Shown in pieces: positions 33,063 through 42,568 of a stretch of 64,000 nucleotides of DNA. A program made the position numbers and the translations under genes. The stretch is taken from the NCBI RefSeq assembly GCF_024462815.1, contig NZ_JANGCG010000003.1:124001-188000 (forward strand), in the 5' to 3' direction. Below the pieces are notes generated by a model. The model was not told the DNA's origin, searched no databases, and worked only from the letters and a program-made list of their open reading frames with translations. The number at the start of each line of letters is the position of its first letter. Position 1 is the stretch's first letter. The DNA comes from Gemmiger formicilis. GTDB lineage: Bacteria; Bacillota; Clostridia; Oscillospirales; Ruminococcaceae.

Positions 33063-33842
33063 ATGCAAACTTCACCACTTGTACTTACCACGCTGGCGGG
33101 GCTGTCCACAGGGCTGGGCGGGCTGCTGGCGGTGCTCTGCACACCGACCGAGGGGCTTCTCGCCGCCAGTGCGGGCTTTGCAGGCGGCGTTATGTTGACG
33201 GCATCACTGGCCGATTTGATGCCGGAGGCACTCGCGTTTTACGGCGGGTATCTGTCGCCGCTGGCCTGCGGCGGGGCGGTTGTGTCCCTGCTGGCGCTGG
33301 GTATGGTGGCGGCGGGGCTGCTGGGGCGGCTGCTCCCGGACGAGGCGGCGCTGGCCGCCCGGCTGGATTCCGCCGCTGACCCGGCGCGTGCGGCGGCGCT
33401 GCGCACGGCGCTTGTCACAGGGGCGGCGCTGCTGCTGCACAATTTCCCGGAGGGCGTTCTCACCTTTTTTGCGGGAACGGCTGACCCTGCGTTAGGTCTG
33501 CGCACCGCGGCGGCAATCGCCCTGCACAACATCCCCGAGGGGCTGGCTGTGGCCGTGCCCTTTGCCTACGCCGCCCGCAGCCGCACAGTGGGCGCAGCGG
33601 CGGCGCTTGTCTCCGGGCTGGCTGAGCCCTTGGGCGCGGTGCTGGCGTGGCTGGCCCTGCGGCAGCTGTTTACACAGGGCTTTTTGAATGGCACGGTCGT
33701 GCTGGCGGCGGGCGTTATGGTCTGGGTTGCGTTGGCCCAGCTGCTGCCCGGCGCGTTTGCACCCCGGCACCGCACCGCCGGTATTCTGGGCGCTTCGTCC
33801 GGCTGCCTGCTCATGCTATTGGGCATTGCGGCGCTGCCGTAA
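33063..33842 (+). CDS. ZIP-family (ZupT-like) divalent metal transporter
   Basis: A 259-residue metal permease. TM4 carries HNFPEG (126-131) and TM5 HNIPEG (155-160), the two halves of the binuclear metal site; in ZupT-type ZIPs this pattern carries zinc, iron or manganese. It differs from the ZIP at 7718-8500 in both motifs and loop length, so the two are old paralogues, not a recent duplication. The start follows AAAAGGGGG. The promoter of the next gene is embedded in its last codons. Confidence 0.9.
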   Translation: MQTSPLVLTTLAGLSTGLGGLLAVLCTPTEGLLAASAGFAGGVMLTASLADLMPEALAFYGGYLSPLACGGAVVSLLALGMVAAGLLGRLLPDEAALAARLDSAADPARAAALRTALVTGAALLLHNFPEGVLTFFAGTADPALGLRTAAAIALHNIPEGLAVAVPFAYAARSRTVGAAAALVSGLAEPLGAVLAWLALRQLFTQGFLNGTVVLAAGVMVWVALAQLLPGAFAPRHRTAGILGASSGCLLMLLGIAALP

Positions 33843-33854
33843 ATGTGGTATACT
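33826..33854 (+). promoter_or_regulatory. Promoter of the lipoprotein/two-component unit
   Basis: TTGCGG (33826-33831) inside the end of the ZIP gene, 17 bases, TATACT (33849-33854). Confidence 0.7.
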
Positions 33855-33929
33855 ATATTCGTATAACTGTCTGGGCAGGGACGCTGCCCACCCTGTGTGA
33901 AATTGTATTCCGGAAAGGAGTGGCCCGAT

Positions 33930-35231
33930 ATGTGGAAAAAGAGTACGGCGCTGCTCCTTGCGGTGTCGCTGCTGGCTGGGTGCAGCGCGGTGGGGGATGT
34001 GGAAACCCTCCTGCGCGCCCCGCAGCTTTCCGGCGAGAGCGCAGCCCTGCAGAAGGCGCTGAACAGCTTCCTGGGCAGCAGCGCAACCCTGAAATTCCCC
34101 GCCAGCGGTGATTTCCTCTCGCCCTTCGCCTTCGGCGATTGGGACGGCGACGGCATCGACGAGGCGGCGATTCTCTACACCACCGACACCACCAGTTCCA
34201 ACGTCTGGCTGGCGGTGCTGGAGCCCACCGGCGAGAACAGCTGGCGCGTCAGCCGCGCTGTGGAGGGCCTGACCGGCGAGGTGCAGAGCTTCTCGGCCGC
34301 GCACCTCAAGGACACCACCAGCCAGCAGCTGCTGGCCGGGTACATCTCGCCGCAGGGCGACCAGTATCTGGTTGTCTACCAATATGACGGTGATACGTTA
34401 TCCACAGTCATCAGCAAGAGCTACACCGATATGATTGTGGCGGATTTCACCGGCAAGGGGGACACGCAGGATCTGGTGCTGGCCTTGCCGCCGGACACCG
34501 AGCTGGGCGGCGTCACCCTGCAGCTGCTGACCGCCAACGATGGCGAGTTCCGTTCCACCCAGACGCTGAATCTGGGTGAGGGCGTCTACAGCAGCTGCGC
34601 GGCGCTGCACGCGGGTGTGGGCAGTGACGATGGTATGTATCTGGTGATGGATGCCTGGACCGGGACAAGCAGTCTGGTGTCCGACATTATTCTGTATGAC
34701 CCGGAAACCGGCTTTTTGCAGCCGTACCGCCCGAGCGGCATGAGCGATATTCAGCGCAGCACCCTGCGGTATCACGCGGATTTGCGCAGCTTTGACATAG
34801 ACGGCAACGGCACCGTGGACATTCCTGCCGAAATTGACGACGGCGGCACCCTGCAGACGCCGATGGACAAGCGGCTGAGCTTTGTGCTGTGGAAGGATTA
34901 CACCACGCCCACCGGCGGCAACAGCCGGTTTGGCCTTTATGACAGCGAGTATAACCTGTTTATGCAGCTGCCGGAGTCGATGCACGGCAGCGTGCTGGTG
35001 CACTCTAACCAAAGCGGCACCGGTTGGCTGATTTGCAACGCCGAGGGCACAACGGTCTACTGCGAAATGCGGGTGGTTGACCCCGCCGACAACGCAGCCA
35101 CCGGCACCGGCAACTATCTGCGCATTGCCAACATCGGCAGCCAGCAGCTGCAGGCACGTATTGTCACGCCGTATTACGGCTTGAGTCTCGATTCCATCAG
35201 CCAGAACACTGTGCTGCTGGGGTCAAATTGA
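33930..35231 (+). CDS. Lipoprotein with repeated FG-GAP/VCBS-like segments
   Basis: A 433-residue exported lipoprotein. A short signal peptide ends in a lipobox, LLAGC, with Cys18 as the lipid-bearing residue. GDWDGDGIDEA (about 65-75) and FDIDGNGTVDI (about 285-295) are calcium-loop-like motifs of beta-propeller (VCBS/FG-GAP) repeats. The ATG at 33930 follows GGAAAGGAG by 9 bases; the frame extends upstream without a ribosome site. A response regulator gene starts 18 bases after its stop, so the lipoprotein may sense something at the surface for the two-component system, or may be its target. Function unknown. Confidence 0.8.
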   Translation: MWKKSTALLLAVSLLAGCSAVGDVETLLRAPQLSGESAALQKALNSFLGSSATLKFPASGDFLSPFAFGDWDGDGIDEAAILYTTDTTSSNVWLAVLEPTGENSWRVSRAVEGLTGEVQSFSAAHLKDTTSQQLLAGYISPQGDQYLVVYQYDGDTLSTVISKSYTDMIVADFTGKGDTQDLVLALPPDTELGGVTLQLLTANDGEFRSTQTLNLGEGVYSSCAALHAGVGSDDGMYLVMDAWTGTSSLVSDIILYDPETGFLQPYRPSGMSDIQRSTLRYHADLRSFDIDGNGTVDIPAEIDDGGTLQTPMDKRLSFVLWKDYTTPTGGNSRFGLYDSEYNLFMQLPESMHGSVLVHSNQSGTGWLICNAEGTTVYCEMRVVDPADNAATGTGNYLRIANIGSQQLQARIVTPYYGLSLDSISQNTVLLGSN

Positions 35232-35249
35232 TAAAGAAGGGAAAGGCTT

Positions 35250-35954
35250 ATGAAACGAGTTTTGGTAGTCGAGGACGAAGCCAGCATCCGCGAAATGGTA
35301 GCCCTGAACCTGAAAATGGCGGGCTTGGAGGTCATCGAGGCCCCCAGCGCCGAGCGTGCGCTGGAACTGATGCATGAGGAAAAGCCCTGCGATGCGGCAC
35401 TGCTGGACATTATGCTGCCGGGTATGGACGGCCTGAGCCTGTGCGAGACCATCCGCCGCGATGACAGCGATATTGGCATTATCATCGTGTCGGCCAAGGG
35501 GCAGGAGAGCGATAAAATCCGCGGGCTGTCCATCGGCGCGGATGATTACATCACCAAGCCCTTCTCGGTGTCGGAGTTGATTGCCCGGCTGGAAGCGCTG
35601 ACCCGCCGCATCCACCGCGGCGGCAGCAACGCGGCCAAGCCTGCCGAGGAGCCCGAGCAGCTGGTCAGCGGGCCGTTTGTGCTGGACGAAAAGAGCCGTA
35701 TTCTGTACAAGTCCGGCACCCCCATCGACCTCACGCAGGTCGAGTTCCAGATTATGGAGCTGTTCTTCCGCAACCCGGCCACGGCGCTGGTGCGTGAGAA
35801 AATTCTGGAGGGCGTCTGGGGTAAGAACTATTTTGGCGATGTGAAAATTGTGGATGTCAACATCCGCCGCCTGCGCATGAAGATTGAGGACGAGCCCAGC
35901 AGCCCCCAGCACATTCTGACCGTGTGGGGCTATGGCTACCGCTGGAACGCATAA
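35250..35954 (+). CDS. OmpR/PhoB-family response regulator
   Basis: A 234-residue two-domain regulator. The receiver has the acidic pair E8/D9, the phosphorylated Asp53 (LLDIMLPGMDG) and Lys in TKPFS (about 104). The C-terminal winged-helix domain (about 135-232) includes the recognition region VKIVDVNIRRLRMKI. AAGGGAAAGG lies before the ATG. It lies between the lipoprotein and the histidine kinase, in the usual order of a PhoPR/WalRK-like operon, but the signal is unknown. Confidence 0.95.
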   Translation: MKRVLVVEDEASIREMVALNLKMAGLEVIEAPSAERALELMHEEKPCDAALLDIMLPGMDGLSLCETIRRDDSDIGIIIVSAKGQESDKIRGLSIGADDYITKPFSVSELIARLEALTRRIHRGGSNAAKPAEEPEQLVSGPFVLDEKSRILYKSGTPIDLTQVEFQIMELFFRNPATALVREKILEGVWGKNYFGDVKIVDVNIRRLRMKIEDEPSSPQHILTVWGYGYRWNA

Positions 35955-36011
35955 CCGGCGGGATTGCAATTTGACGCTGTACAGTACATTTGTGGGAAGG
36001 AGGGGCTTTTC

Positions 36012-37460
36012 ATGCAGTCAGGCAGCATCATCCGCCGCTGGATACGCGGCAGCCTGCTGATTACAGTGCTGGTGCTTGTGCTGGCGGAGGGGCTCTTTCT
36101 CTACTACAGCTACAATGACCTGTACGGCGGTGTGGAGCGCGCGGTCGAGAACCGGTTTTCCACCGTGGTGGGCCGTCTGCAGGCCACCGGCACGGCGGGC
36201 AACACCGCTACCACCGCCGAAAGCCGCGCCAACGTCCTGCGCCGCGTGGTGGAGCAGTTTGACGAAAAGGATAAATTTGAATTTATGCTGCTGGATGGGC
36301 AGGGCGTGATACTGGCCACCAGCAGCGGCACGATGAATCGCGACCTGACGGACGGCACCGACTATGGCCGTGCGTTGAGCACCGCCGACGGCCTTGGCTC
36401 GGCTATCTTTACCACGCCGCAGGGCGAGCGCGTTATGGCCGTGACCATGTTGGTGCCCTACGCCGCGGGCAGCATTGCCGCCATGCGGATGGTCACCAGC
36501 CTATCGCTGGTGGACACCCAGTGGTGGCGCACCGTGGCGGTCTGTGCCGGGCTGGGAGTGCTGGTGCTGGCTTTTACCGTGTGGAGCGGCCTGTTTTTTG
36601 TGCGCTCCATCGTGCGCCCGCTGGGCGAGGTGGAGGCCACCGCAACCAAAATCGCCAAGGGCGATATGAAAGTCCGCCTGCCGGATGCCCCCTACGATGA
36701 TGAAATCGGCCGTCTGTGCAAGACCATCAACCAGATGGCGGAGGATTTGGCCGAGACGGAACGGCTTAAAAATGAGTTTATCTCCTCGGTCAGCCATGAG
36801 CTGCGCACGCCGCTGACCTCCATCAAGGGTTGGGTCGAAACTATCAGCAATATTGACGACCCAACGAACGAAAACTACCGCCGCGGACTGTCGGTCATCG
36901 GCACCGAGACCGACCGGCTCTACACGATGGTGGAGGAACTGCTGGATTTTTCCCGCCTGCAGAATGGCATCAAGATGAACTGTCAGGTGCTGGATCTGGT
37001 GGCCGAGGCCACCGATGCCGCCCTGTTTGTGGAGGCGCGGATTCAGCAGGAGGGAATGCAGCTGGTCTACGCCGAGCCGCCGGATCCCTACCCGGTGTGG
37101 GCAGACCCGGCGCGGCTGCGGCAGGTATTTGTAAATTTGTTCGATAACGCGATAAAATATTCTGAGCCGGGCGGCACCATCTTCCTGACGCTGCGCCGCG
37201 GGCCCGACACGGTCAGCGCGTCTATCCGCGACCAAGGGCGCGGCATTGCCCCGGATGACCTTGAAAAAGTCAAGCAGAAATTCTTCAAGGCGAAGAACTC
37301 GGTGCGCGGCTCCGGCATTGGTCTGGCGGTTGTGGATGAAATTGTCCAGACGCTGGGTGGCCGGTTTGAGATTGCCTCCACGCTGGGGCAGGGAACCACC
37401 GTGACCGTCACGCTGCCCATCTACCACCCCGGGCAGGAGCATCTGCACGAAAAAATATAA
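36012..37460 (+). CDS. Sensor histidine kinase (HAMP-HisKA-HATPase)
   Basis: A 482-residue membrane kinase. Two membrane helices (about 13-35 and 174-198) enclose an extracellular sensor domain of about 140 residues; a HAMP linker follows (about 199-250). The H-box is SSVSHELRTPLTS with phospho-acceptor His262. The ATP-binding domain has the N-box NLFDNAIKYS, DQGRGIAP and GSGIGLAVV. The ATG at 36012 follows GGAAGGAGGGG. It partners the response regulator 57 bases upstream. Confidence 0.95.
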   Translation: MQSGSIIRRWIRGSLLITVLVLVLAEGLFLYYSYNDLYGGVERAVENRFSTVVGRLQATGTAGNTATTAESRANVLRRVVEQFDEKDKFEFMLLDGQGVILATSSGTMNRDLTDGTDYGRALSTADGLGSAIFTTPQGERVMAVTMLVPYAAGSIAAMRMVTSLSLVDTQWWRTVAVCAGLGVLVLAFTVWSGLFFVRSIVRPLGEVEATATKIAKGDMKVRLPDAPYDDEIGRLCKTINQMAEDLAETERLKNEFISSVSHELRTPLTSIKGWVETISNIDDPTNENYRRGLSVIGTETDRLYTMVEELLDFSRLQNGIKMNCQVLDLVAEATDAALFVEARIQQEGMQLVYAEPPDPYPVWADPARLRQVFVNLFDNAIKYSEPGGTIFLTLRRGPDTVSASIRDQGRGIAPDDLEKVKQKFFKAKNSVRGSGIGLAVVDEIVQTLGGRFEIASTLGQGTTVTVTLPIYHPGQEHLHEKI

Positions 37461-37510
37461 CGCCCAGCCGCACAAAAAGCGCGGCGCGGCGCTGAAAAAG
37501 GAGAATACCT

Positions 37511-38437
37511 ATGTCCAAAGAATTCCGCACCTCTGTGGGTGGACAGGCCCTGATGGAGGGCATTATGATGCGCGGGCCGGAAAAAATCTGCTGTGCCGTG
37601 CGCAAGCCGGACGGCACGATCGATTTAAGCTATGACACGGTCACCACCCATTGGTACAACCGTATTCCGCTGGTGCGCGGCGTCTGCAATATGGCGGAAA
37701 ACCTCTATAAGGGCTACAAATACCTGATGCACGCCGCCGATATTGCAATGGAGGGCGAGACCGAGCCTGCTGAGTCTAAGCTGGACAAATGGTTCGAGGA
37801 GCACGCCACCCCCGCGGTGCAGAACGCGCTGATGGCCTGCGCGGCCTTTGCGGGCGTGCTGCTGGCGCTCTTTCTGTTCACCTTCCTGCCCACCTTTCTG
37901 ACCGGCCTTGTTATGAAGGCTGTGCCCCTTGGCCGGTGGCCGCGGGTCATTCTGGAAGGTGTGCTGAAGATGGCCATTTTTCTGGGGTATATGTTCCTCT
38001 GCACCCGGTTCAAGGAGCTGCACCGCGTGTTTGAGTACCACGGCGCCGAGCATAAGACCATCGCCTGCTATGAGGCAGGCCTGCCGCTGACCGTGGAAAA
38101 TATCCGCAAACAGAGCCGGTTCCACCCGCGCTGCGGCACCAGCTTTATGATTCTGGTAATCATTATCAGCATCTTTTTGTACGCGGTGCTGCCGTGGACC
38201 AGCACGGCCCTGCGCGTGGTGTATAAGCTCTGTATGTTCCCAATTCTTGTTGGTATATCGTATGAAATTTTAAAATGGGCAGGCCGTTCCCACAGTACGC
38301 TGGCAAAGCTCGTCTCCCAGCCGGGGCTGTGGATGCAGCGCCTGACAACCTTTGAGCCGGATGACTCGATGATTGAGGTTGCCATTGCTGCCGTGACCCC
38401 CGTACTGCCCGAAAATCAGGAGGATGCCCGCTGGTGA
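37511..38437 (+). CDS. DUF1385 (YqhQ-like) membrane protein
   Basis: A 308-residue protein of the DUF1385 family, known in Bacillota next to prmC, as here. The start SVGGQALMEGIMMRGPE (8-24) is the family signature; membrane segments follow at about 110-130, 150-165, 215-235 and 240-260. EYHGAEHKTI near residue 178 holds conserved His/Glu residues and could bind a metal. The biochemical role is unknown. The stop overlaps the prmC start (GTGA). Confidence 0.9.
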   Translation: MSKEFRTSVGGQALMEGIMMRGPEKICCAVRKPDGTIDLSYDTVTTHWYNRIPLVRGVCNMAENLYKGYKYLMHAADIAMEGETEPAESKLDKWFEEHATPAVQNALMACAAFAGVLLALFLFTFLPTFLTGLVMKAVPLGRWPRVILEGVLKMAIFLGYMFLCTRFKELHRVFEYHGAEHKTIACYEAGLPLTVENIRKQSRFHPRCGTSFMILVIIISIFLYAVLPWTSTALRVVYKLCMFPILVGISYEILKWAGRSHSTLAKLVSQPGLWMQRLTTFEPDDSMIEVAIAAVTPVLPENQEDARW

Positions 38438-39264
38438 ATACTGCCTATCAGAATCTTTGCGCCCGGCTGATGATGGCCGGTGTACCCGATGCCCGCTTTG
38501 ACGCGGCGCAGCTTTATCAATTTGCCACCGGCCGCGACCCGCGGCTGGACGATGGCCCCACCCCCGCCGAGGCCTCGCGTCTGGCCGTTCTGGCCGAGCG
38601 CCGCGCCGCCCGCGAGCCGCTGCAGTATCTGCTGGGCGAGTGGGACTTTATGGACTTTACGCTCAAGGTGGGCCGCGGCGTGCTCTGCCCCCGCGCCGAC
38701 AGCGAGGTTGTCTGCGAGACAGCCATTGAGCTTCTGCAGGAGGTGCCTGCCCCCACGGTCTATGACCTCTGCGCGGGCACGGGCTGTCTGGGCATCGGCA
38801 TTGCAAAGCATCTGCCCGAGGCCAAGGTGACCTGCGTGGAAAAAAGCGCCGACGCATGGCCCTACCTGACCGCCAACGTGTCCGGAACCGGCGTGCAGGC
38901 GGTGCAGAATGACATCCTTACCTATTATAAATCACTGCCCGCCGGTGAGGCGGATTTGATTATCTCCAACCCGCCCTATCTGACCGCGCAGGAGATGGCC
39001 AGTCTGATGCCCGAAACCGCTAAGGAGCCTACTGTGGCGCTGGACGGCGGCGCGGACGGACTGGATTTCTACCGCGTTCTGACGGCCAACTACCGTGACG
39101 CGCTGCGCCCGGGCGGCTGGCTGGTGTTGGAAATCGGCTACGCGCAGGCGGAGGACGTGCTGGCGCTGGGTGCGGCCCACCACTGGGTCAACGGCAGCTG
39201 CCGCAAGGACTGCGGCGGCAATGACCGCGTTATTTTGCTGCAAAAACCCGAAAAAATTAGTTGA
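38434..39264 (+). CDS. prmC: Peptide chain release factor N5-glutamine methyltransferase
   Basis: A 276-residue methyltransferase that modifies the GGQ glutamine of release factors RF1/RF2. An N-terminal helical domain (1-75) precedes the Rossmann domain. The AdoMet motif is DLCAGTGCLG (111-120) and the catalytic NPPY is at 179-182. It starts with GTG at 38434, overlapping the DUF1385 stop by 4 bases and following AGGAGG. prfA is not in the window. Confidence 0.95.
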   Translation: MNTAYQNLCARLMMAGVPDARFDAAQLYQFATGRDPRLDDGPTPAEASRLAVLAERRAAREPLQYLLGEWDFMDFTLKVGRGVLCPRADSEVVCETAIELLQEVPAPTVYDLCAGTGCLGIGIAKHLPEAKVTCVEKSADAWPYLTANVSGTGVQAVQNDILTYYKSLPAGEADLIISNPPYLTAQEMASLMPETAKEPTVALDGGADGLDFYRVLTANYRDALRPGGWLVLEIGYAQAEDVLALGAAHHWVNGSCRKDCGGNDRVILLQKPEKIS

Positions 39265-39302
39265 AAATCCGATTTATAGGACAAAAAACGCACAACAAAA
39301 TG

Positions 39303-39331
39303 TTGTAATTTGTTTGTGAATCGTATATAAT
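39303..39331 (+). promoter_or_regulatory. Promoter of recA
   Basis: TTGTAA (39303-39308), 17 bases, TATAAT (39326-39331). I see no LexA/DinR-type operator next to it. Confidence 0.75.
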
Positions 39332-39382
39332 AGACACAAACGCAAATCATAACCCTATGGTTGAGATAAAAGGAGACGCAAC

Positions 39383-40555
39383 ATGGCAGCAAAAAAAGAT
39401 ACTACCCCCAAGACGGCAGGCCCTGCCGCCGATAAGAAGGCCGCGCTGGAAACCGCGCTGGCACAGATTGAAAAGCAGTTCGGCAAGGGTGCCGTTATGA
39501 AGCTGGGTGCCAATGTCACGATGCAGGTCGATGCCATCCCCACCGGCAGCCTGGGCCTTGATCTGGCACTGGGCATCGGCGGCGTGCCCCGCGGCCGTAT
39601 TGTCGAGGTCTACGGCCCCGAATCCTCCGGCAAAACCACGCTGGCCCTGCAGATTCTGGCCGAGGCACAGAAGATGGGCGGCGAGGTCGCCTTCATCGAC
39701 GTTGAGCACGCGCTGGACCCGACCTATGCCGCCGCGCTCGGCGTTGACATCGACAGCCTGCTGGTCAGCCAGCCCGACACCGGCGAGCAGGCCATGGAAA
39801 TCTGTGAGGCGCTTGTGCGCTCCGGCGCGATTGACGCCGTGGTTGTCGACTCCGTGGCCGCTATGGTGCCCCGTGCCGAGATTGAGGGCGAGATGGGCGA
39901 CAGCCACGTCGGCCTGCAGGCCCGCCTGATGAGCCAGGCTCTGCGCAAGCTGACCGGCGTTATCGGCAAGACGAACACGGTCTGCATCTTCATCAACCAG
40001 CTGCGTGAGAAGGTGGGCATTGTCTACGGCAACCCCGAGGTCACCACCGGCGGCCGTGCGCTGAAGTATTACTCCAGCGTGCGTATCGACGTGCGCCGTA
40101 TCGAGGGTCTGAAGGACTCCACCGGTGCCTTCATCGGCAACCGCACCCGCGCAAAAATTGTCAAGAACAAGGTTGCACCGCCGTTCCGTGAGGCAGAGTT
40201 TGATATTATGTTCGGCGAGGGCATCTCCAAAATCGGTGAGATTCTGGATTTGGGCGTCAAGCTGGGCGTTGTGCAGAAGAGCGGTGCGTGGTTCAACTAC
40301 GGCGAAATGCGCCTGGGCCAGGGCCGCGACAATGCCAAGATTTTCCTGAAGGAGCACCCCGAGGTCTCCGCTGAAATTGAGAAAATTGTGCGTGCCAACG
40401 CAGACCGCCTGCTGGCCGCCGGCAAGAAGGGCACCGTGAAGCCGCTGGACCCCAGCGAAATCGTCAAGCCCGTGGCCGAGGGTGAGGCCCCGGCTGCCCC
40501 CGCCGCCAAGACCACCGGCAGCGAGGTTGACCTCGATATCATGGTCGACGAATAA
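39383..40555 (+). CDS. recA: RecA recombinase
   Basis: A 390-residue strand-exchange ATPase acting in recombination repair and as LexA coprotease. Walker A is GPESSGKT (78-85); Walker B ([12 protein letters not shown]) is near 152; loop L2 region and the MAW motif follow. The N-terminal 20 residues and the C-terminal tail (from about 350) are Ala/Pro/Lys-rich extensions; the acidic end is usual. AAAGGAG precedes the ATG. recX follows after 3 bases, the common pairing of RecA with its regulator. Confidence 0.98.
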   Translation: MAAKKDTTPKTAGPAADKKAALETALAQIEKQFGKGAVMKLGANVTMQVDAIPTGSLGLDLALGIGGVPRGRIVEVYGPESSGKTTLALQILAEAQKMGGEVAFIDVEHALDPTYAAALGVDIDSLLVSQPDTGEQAMEICEALVRSGAIDAVVVDSVAAMVPRAEIEGEMGDSHVGLQARLMSQALRKLTGVIGKTNTVCIFINQLREKVGIVYGNPEVTTGGRALKYYSSVRIDVRRIEGLKDSTGAFIGNRTRAKIVKNKVAPPFREAEFDIMFGEGISKIGEILDLGVKLGVVQKSGAWFNYGEMRLGQGRDNAKIFLKEHPEVSAEIEKIVRANADRLLAAGKKGTVKPLDPSEIVKPVAEGEAPAAPAAKTTGSEVDLDIMVDE

Positions 40556-40558
40556 GCA

Positions 40559-41179
40559 ATGGCACGGCTGACCCAGATTAAAGAGACAAAAAAAGGCCGT
40601 CTTGCGCTGTTTTTTGACGGCGAGTTCGCCTTCTCTCTGGATGAGGACACCTTTGCGGATGCAGGGCTTCATCAGGATGACGAACTGGAGGACTGGCAGA
40701 TTGAGGAGCTGCGCAAAAAGAGCGAGACCCGCCGCGCACTGGACAAGGCGATGGACTATCTTTCGCTGCGCGACCACGCGGCAGGGGAGCTCTACCAGAA
40801 GCTCTGCCGCAAGTTTGACGCCCACAGCGCCGCCTACGCCGTGGCGCGGGCGGGGGAGTTGGGCCTGCTGAACGATGCAGCCTTTGCCCGCCGCCGCGCC
40901 GCCGAGCTATTGCGCAAGCGGAAATCGCGCCGCGAAATTATGAATGACCTGAACGCCAAGGGCATTGACCGCGATACGGCCGCGGCCGCGATGGAGGAAC
41001 TTTTTGCCGAGACCGAGGACGGCGAAAGCCCCGAGCTTGCCACGGCCCGCGCCCTTGTGGAGCGCCAGTATGCCGCCAAGCTGGCCGCCGGTAAGCGTGA
41101 CCAGGTGGCGGCGGCGCTGGCCCGGCGCGGCTTCAGCCATGCGGTCATCCGCGAGGTGCTGGACAACGATAGCTTATAA
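40559..41179 (+). CDS. recX: RecX regulatory protein
   Basis: A 206-residue, all-helical protein made of RecX-type three-helix repeats, for example RALDKAMDYLSLRDHAAGELYQKL (split by residue: RALDKAMDYL then SLRDHAAGEL) at about 60-83 and LARRGFSHAVIREVL near the C-terminus. RecX binds RecA filaments and limits their activity. It starts 3 bases after the recA stop, within the recA-coding end for its ribosome site, so it is translationally coupled to recA. Confidence 0.93.
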   Translation: MARLTQIKETKKGRLALFFDGEFAFSLDEDTFADAGLHQDDELEDWQIEELRKKSETRRALDKAMDYLSLRDHAAGELYQKLCRKFDAHSAAYAVARAGELGLLNDAAFARRRAAELLRKRKSRREIMNDLNAKGIDRDTAAAAMEELFAETEDGESPELATARALVERQYAAKLAAGKRDQVAAALARRGFSHAVIREVLDNDSL

Positions 41180-41224
41180 AGCGCGTATCTACGCATAAAT
41201 TTTACCGATTATAAAGGACTACAT

Positions 41225-42565
41225 ATGAAAATTGCGATTATCTCTCTCGGCTGCCCGAAAAATCAGGTGGACGCCGATGTGTTCTGCCACGCCCTCATCA
41301 AGGACGGCCACACCACCGTGGGTGACCCCGCCGAGGCAGACATTATCATCATCAACACCTGCGGCTTCATCGAGTCTGCCAAGACCGAGGCTATCGAGAA
41401 CATCCTGATGGCCTGCCAGTACAAGCAGCAGAACCCGGACCTCAAGGTCATTGTCACCGGCTGTCTGGCAGAGCGCTACAAGCATCAGATTATGCAGGAG
41501 ATCCCCGAGGTGGACGCCGTTGTGGGCATTGGCTCCAACGCTGCCTTGCCCGCCATTGTCCGCCGCCTCTGCGCGGACGGCGCAGGCCAGACCGAGAGCT
41601 ACGGCCCCAAGAGCGATATGCAGCTGGGCGGTGCCCGCGTGATTTCCACCCCGCGCCACTACGCCTACCTGAAAATTGCCGAAGGCTGCAACAACGGCTG
41701 CTACTATTGCGCCATTCCGCTGATTCGCGGCGCACTGCGCAGCCGTGACATCAATGACTGCGTTGCCGAGGCCCGCTGGCTGGCAGGGGAGGGCGTGCGT
41801 GAGCTGATTCTGGTTGCGCAAGACCCCACCGCCTACGGCGAGGACTGGGGCAAGCCCGGTGCTATCTGTGAGCTGCTGGACAAGCTGCAGCAGGTGGACG
41901 GCATCCGCTGGATCCGGATTCTGTACGCCTACCCGGAGCGCATCAGCGATGCATTTATCGCCGCGATGGTCCGCAACACCAAGGTTGTGCCGTATCTCGA
42001 TTTGCCGATTCAGCACTGCGATGATGCCGTGCTAAAGGCGATGAACCGCCGCGGCGGCCGCAAGGAAATTGAGGACGCCATTGCCCGCCTGCGGGCCGCT
42101 ATCCCCGGCATCACGCTGCGCACCACCCTGATTGCAGGCTTCCCCGGCGAGACCGAGGAGCAGTATGCCGAGCTCTGCGACTTTGTCAAGACCGTCAAAT
42201 TTGACCGTCTGGGCTGCTTTGCCTACTCGGCGGAGGAGAATACGGTTGCGGCCAGAATGCCCAATCAGATTGAGGACGAGGTCAAGCAGCGCCGCGCCGA
42301 CCACATTATGGAGCTGCAGGCCGAGGTCAGCGCCGAGCGCGAGGGCGAGAAGGTGGGCCACACCTATGAGTGCATCTGCGACGGTGTTGATGACGAGACC
42401 GGTATGTACCTGCTGCGCACCAAGGCCGACTGCCCCGAGATTGACGGCAACGTGCTGACCCCCGCCGACACCCCGCTGGAGGAGGGCGCGTTCTACAACG
42501 TGACCGTGACCGATGCCGACACCTACGACCTGTACGGCTATGTGGAAGAGAAGCTGGAGGATTGA
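41225..42565 (+). CDS. rimO: Ribosomal protein S12 methylthiotransferase
   Basis: A 446-residue radical-SAM methylthiotransferase. The N-terminal MTTase domain has C10 (SLGCPKN) and Cys in NTCGF and TGCLAER for one iron-sulfur cluster; the radical-SAM cluster is EGCNNGCYYCAIP; a TRAM domain ends the protein. It methylthiolates Asp of ribosomal protein S12. The central GSNAALP and the AIPLIRGALRSR stretch fit RimO rather than MiaB. AAAGGA precedes the ATG. pgsA follows after 3 bases. Confidence 0.95.
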   Translation: MKIAIISLGCPKNQVDADVFCHALIKDGHTTVGDPAEADIIIINTCGFIESAKTEAIENILMACQYKQQNPDLKVIVTGCLAERYKHQIMQEIPEVDAVVGIGSNAALPAIVRRLCADGAGQTESYGPKSDMQLGGARVISTPRHYAYLKIAEGCNNGCYYCAIPLIRGALRSRDINDCVAEARWLAGEGVRELILVAQDPTAYGEDWGKPGAICELLDKLQQVDGIRWIRILYAYPERISDAFIAAMVRNTKVVPYLDLPIQHCDDAVLKAMNRRGGRKEIEDAIARLRAAIPGITLRTTLIAGFPGETEEQYAELCDFVKTVKFDRLGCFAYSAEENTVAARMPNQIEDEVKQRRADHIMELQAEVSAEREGEKVGHTYECICDGVDDETGMYLLRTKADCPEIDGNVLTPADTPLEEGAFYNVTVTDADTYDLYGYVEEKLED

Positions 42566-42568
42566 TGT

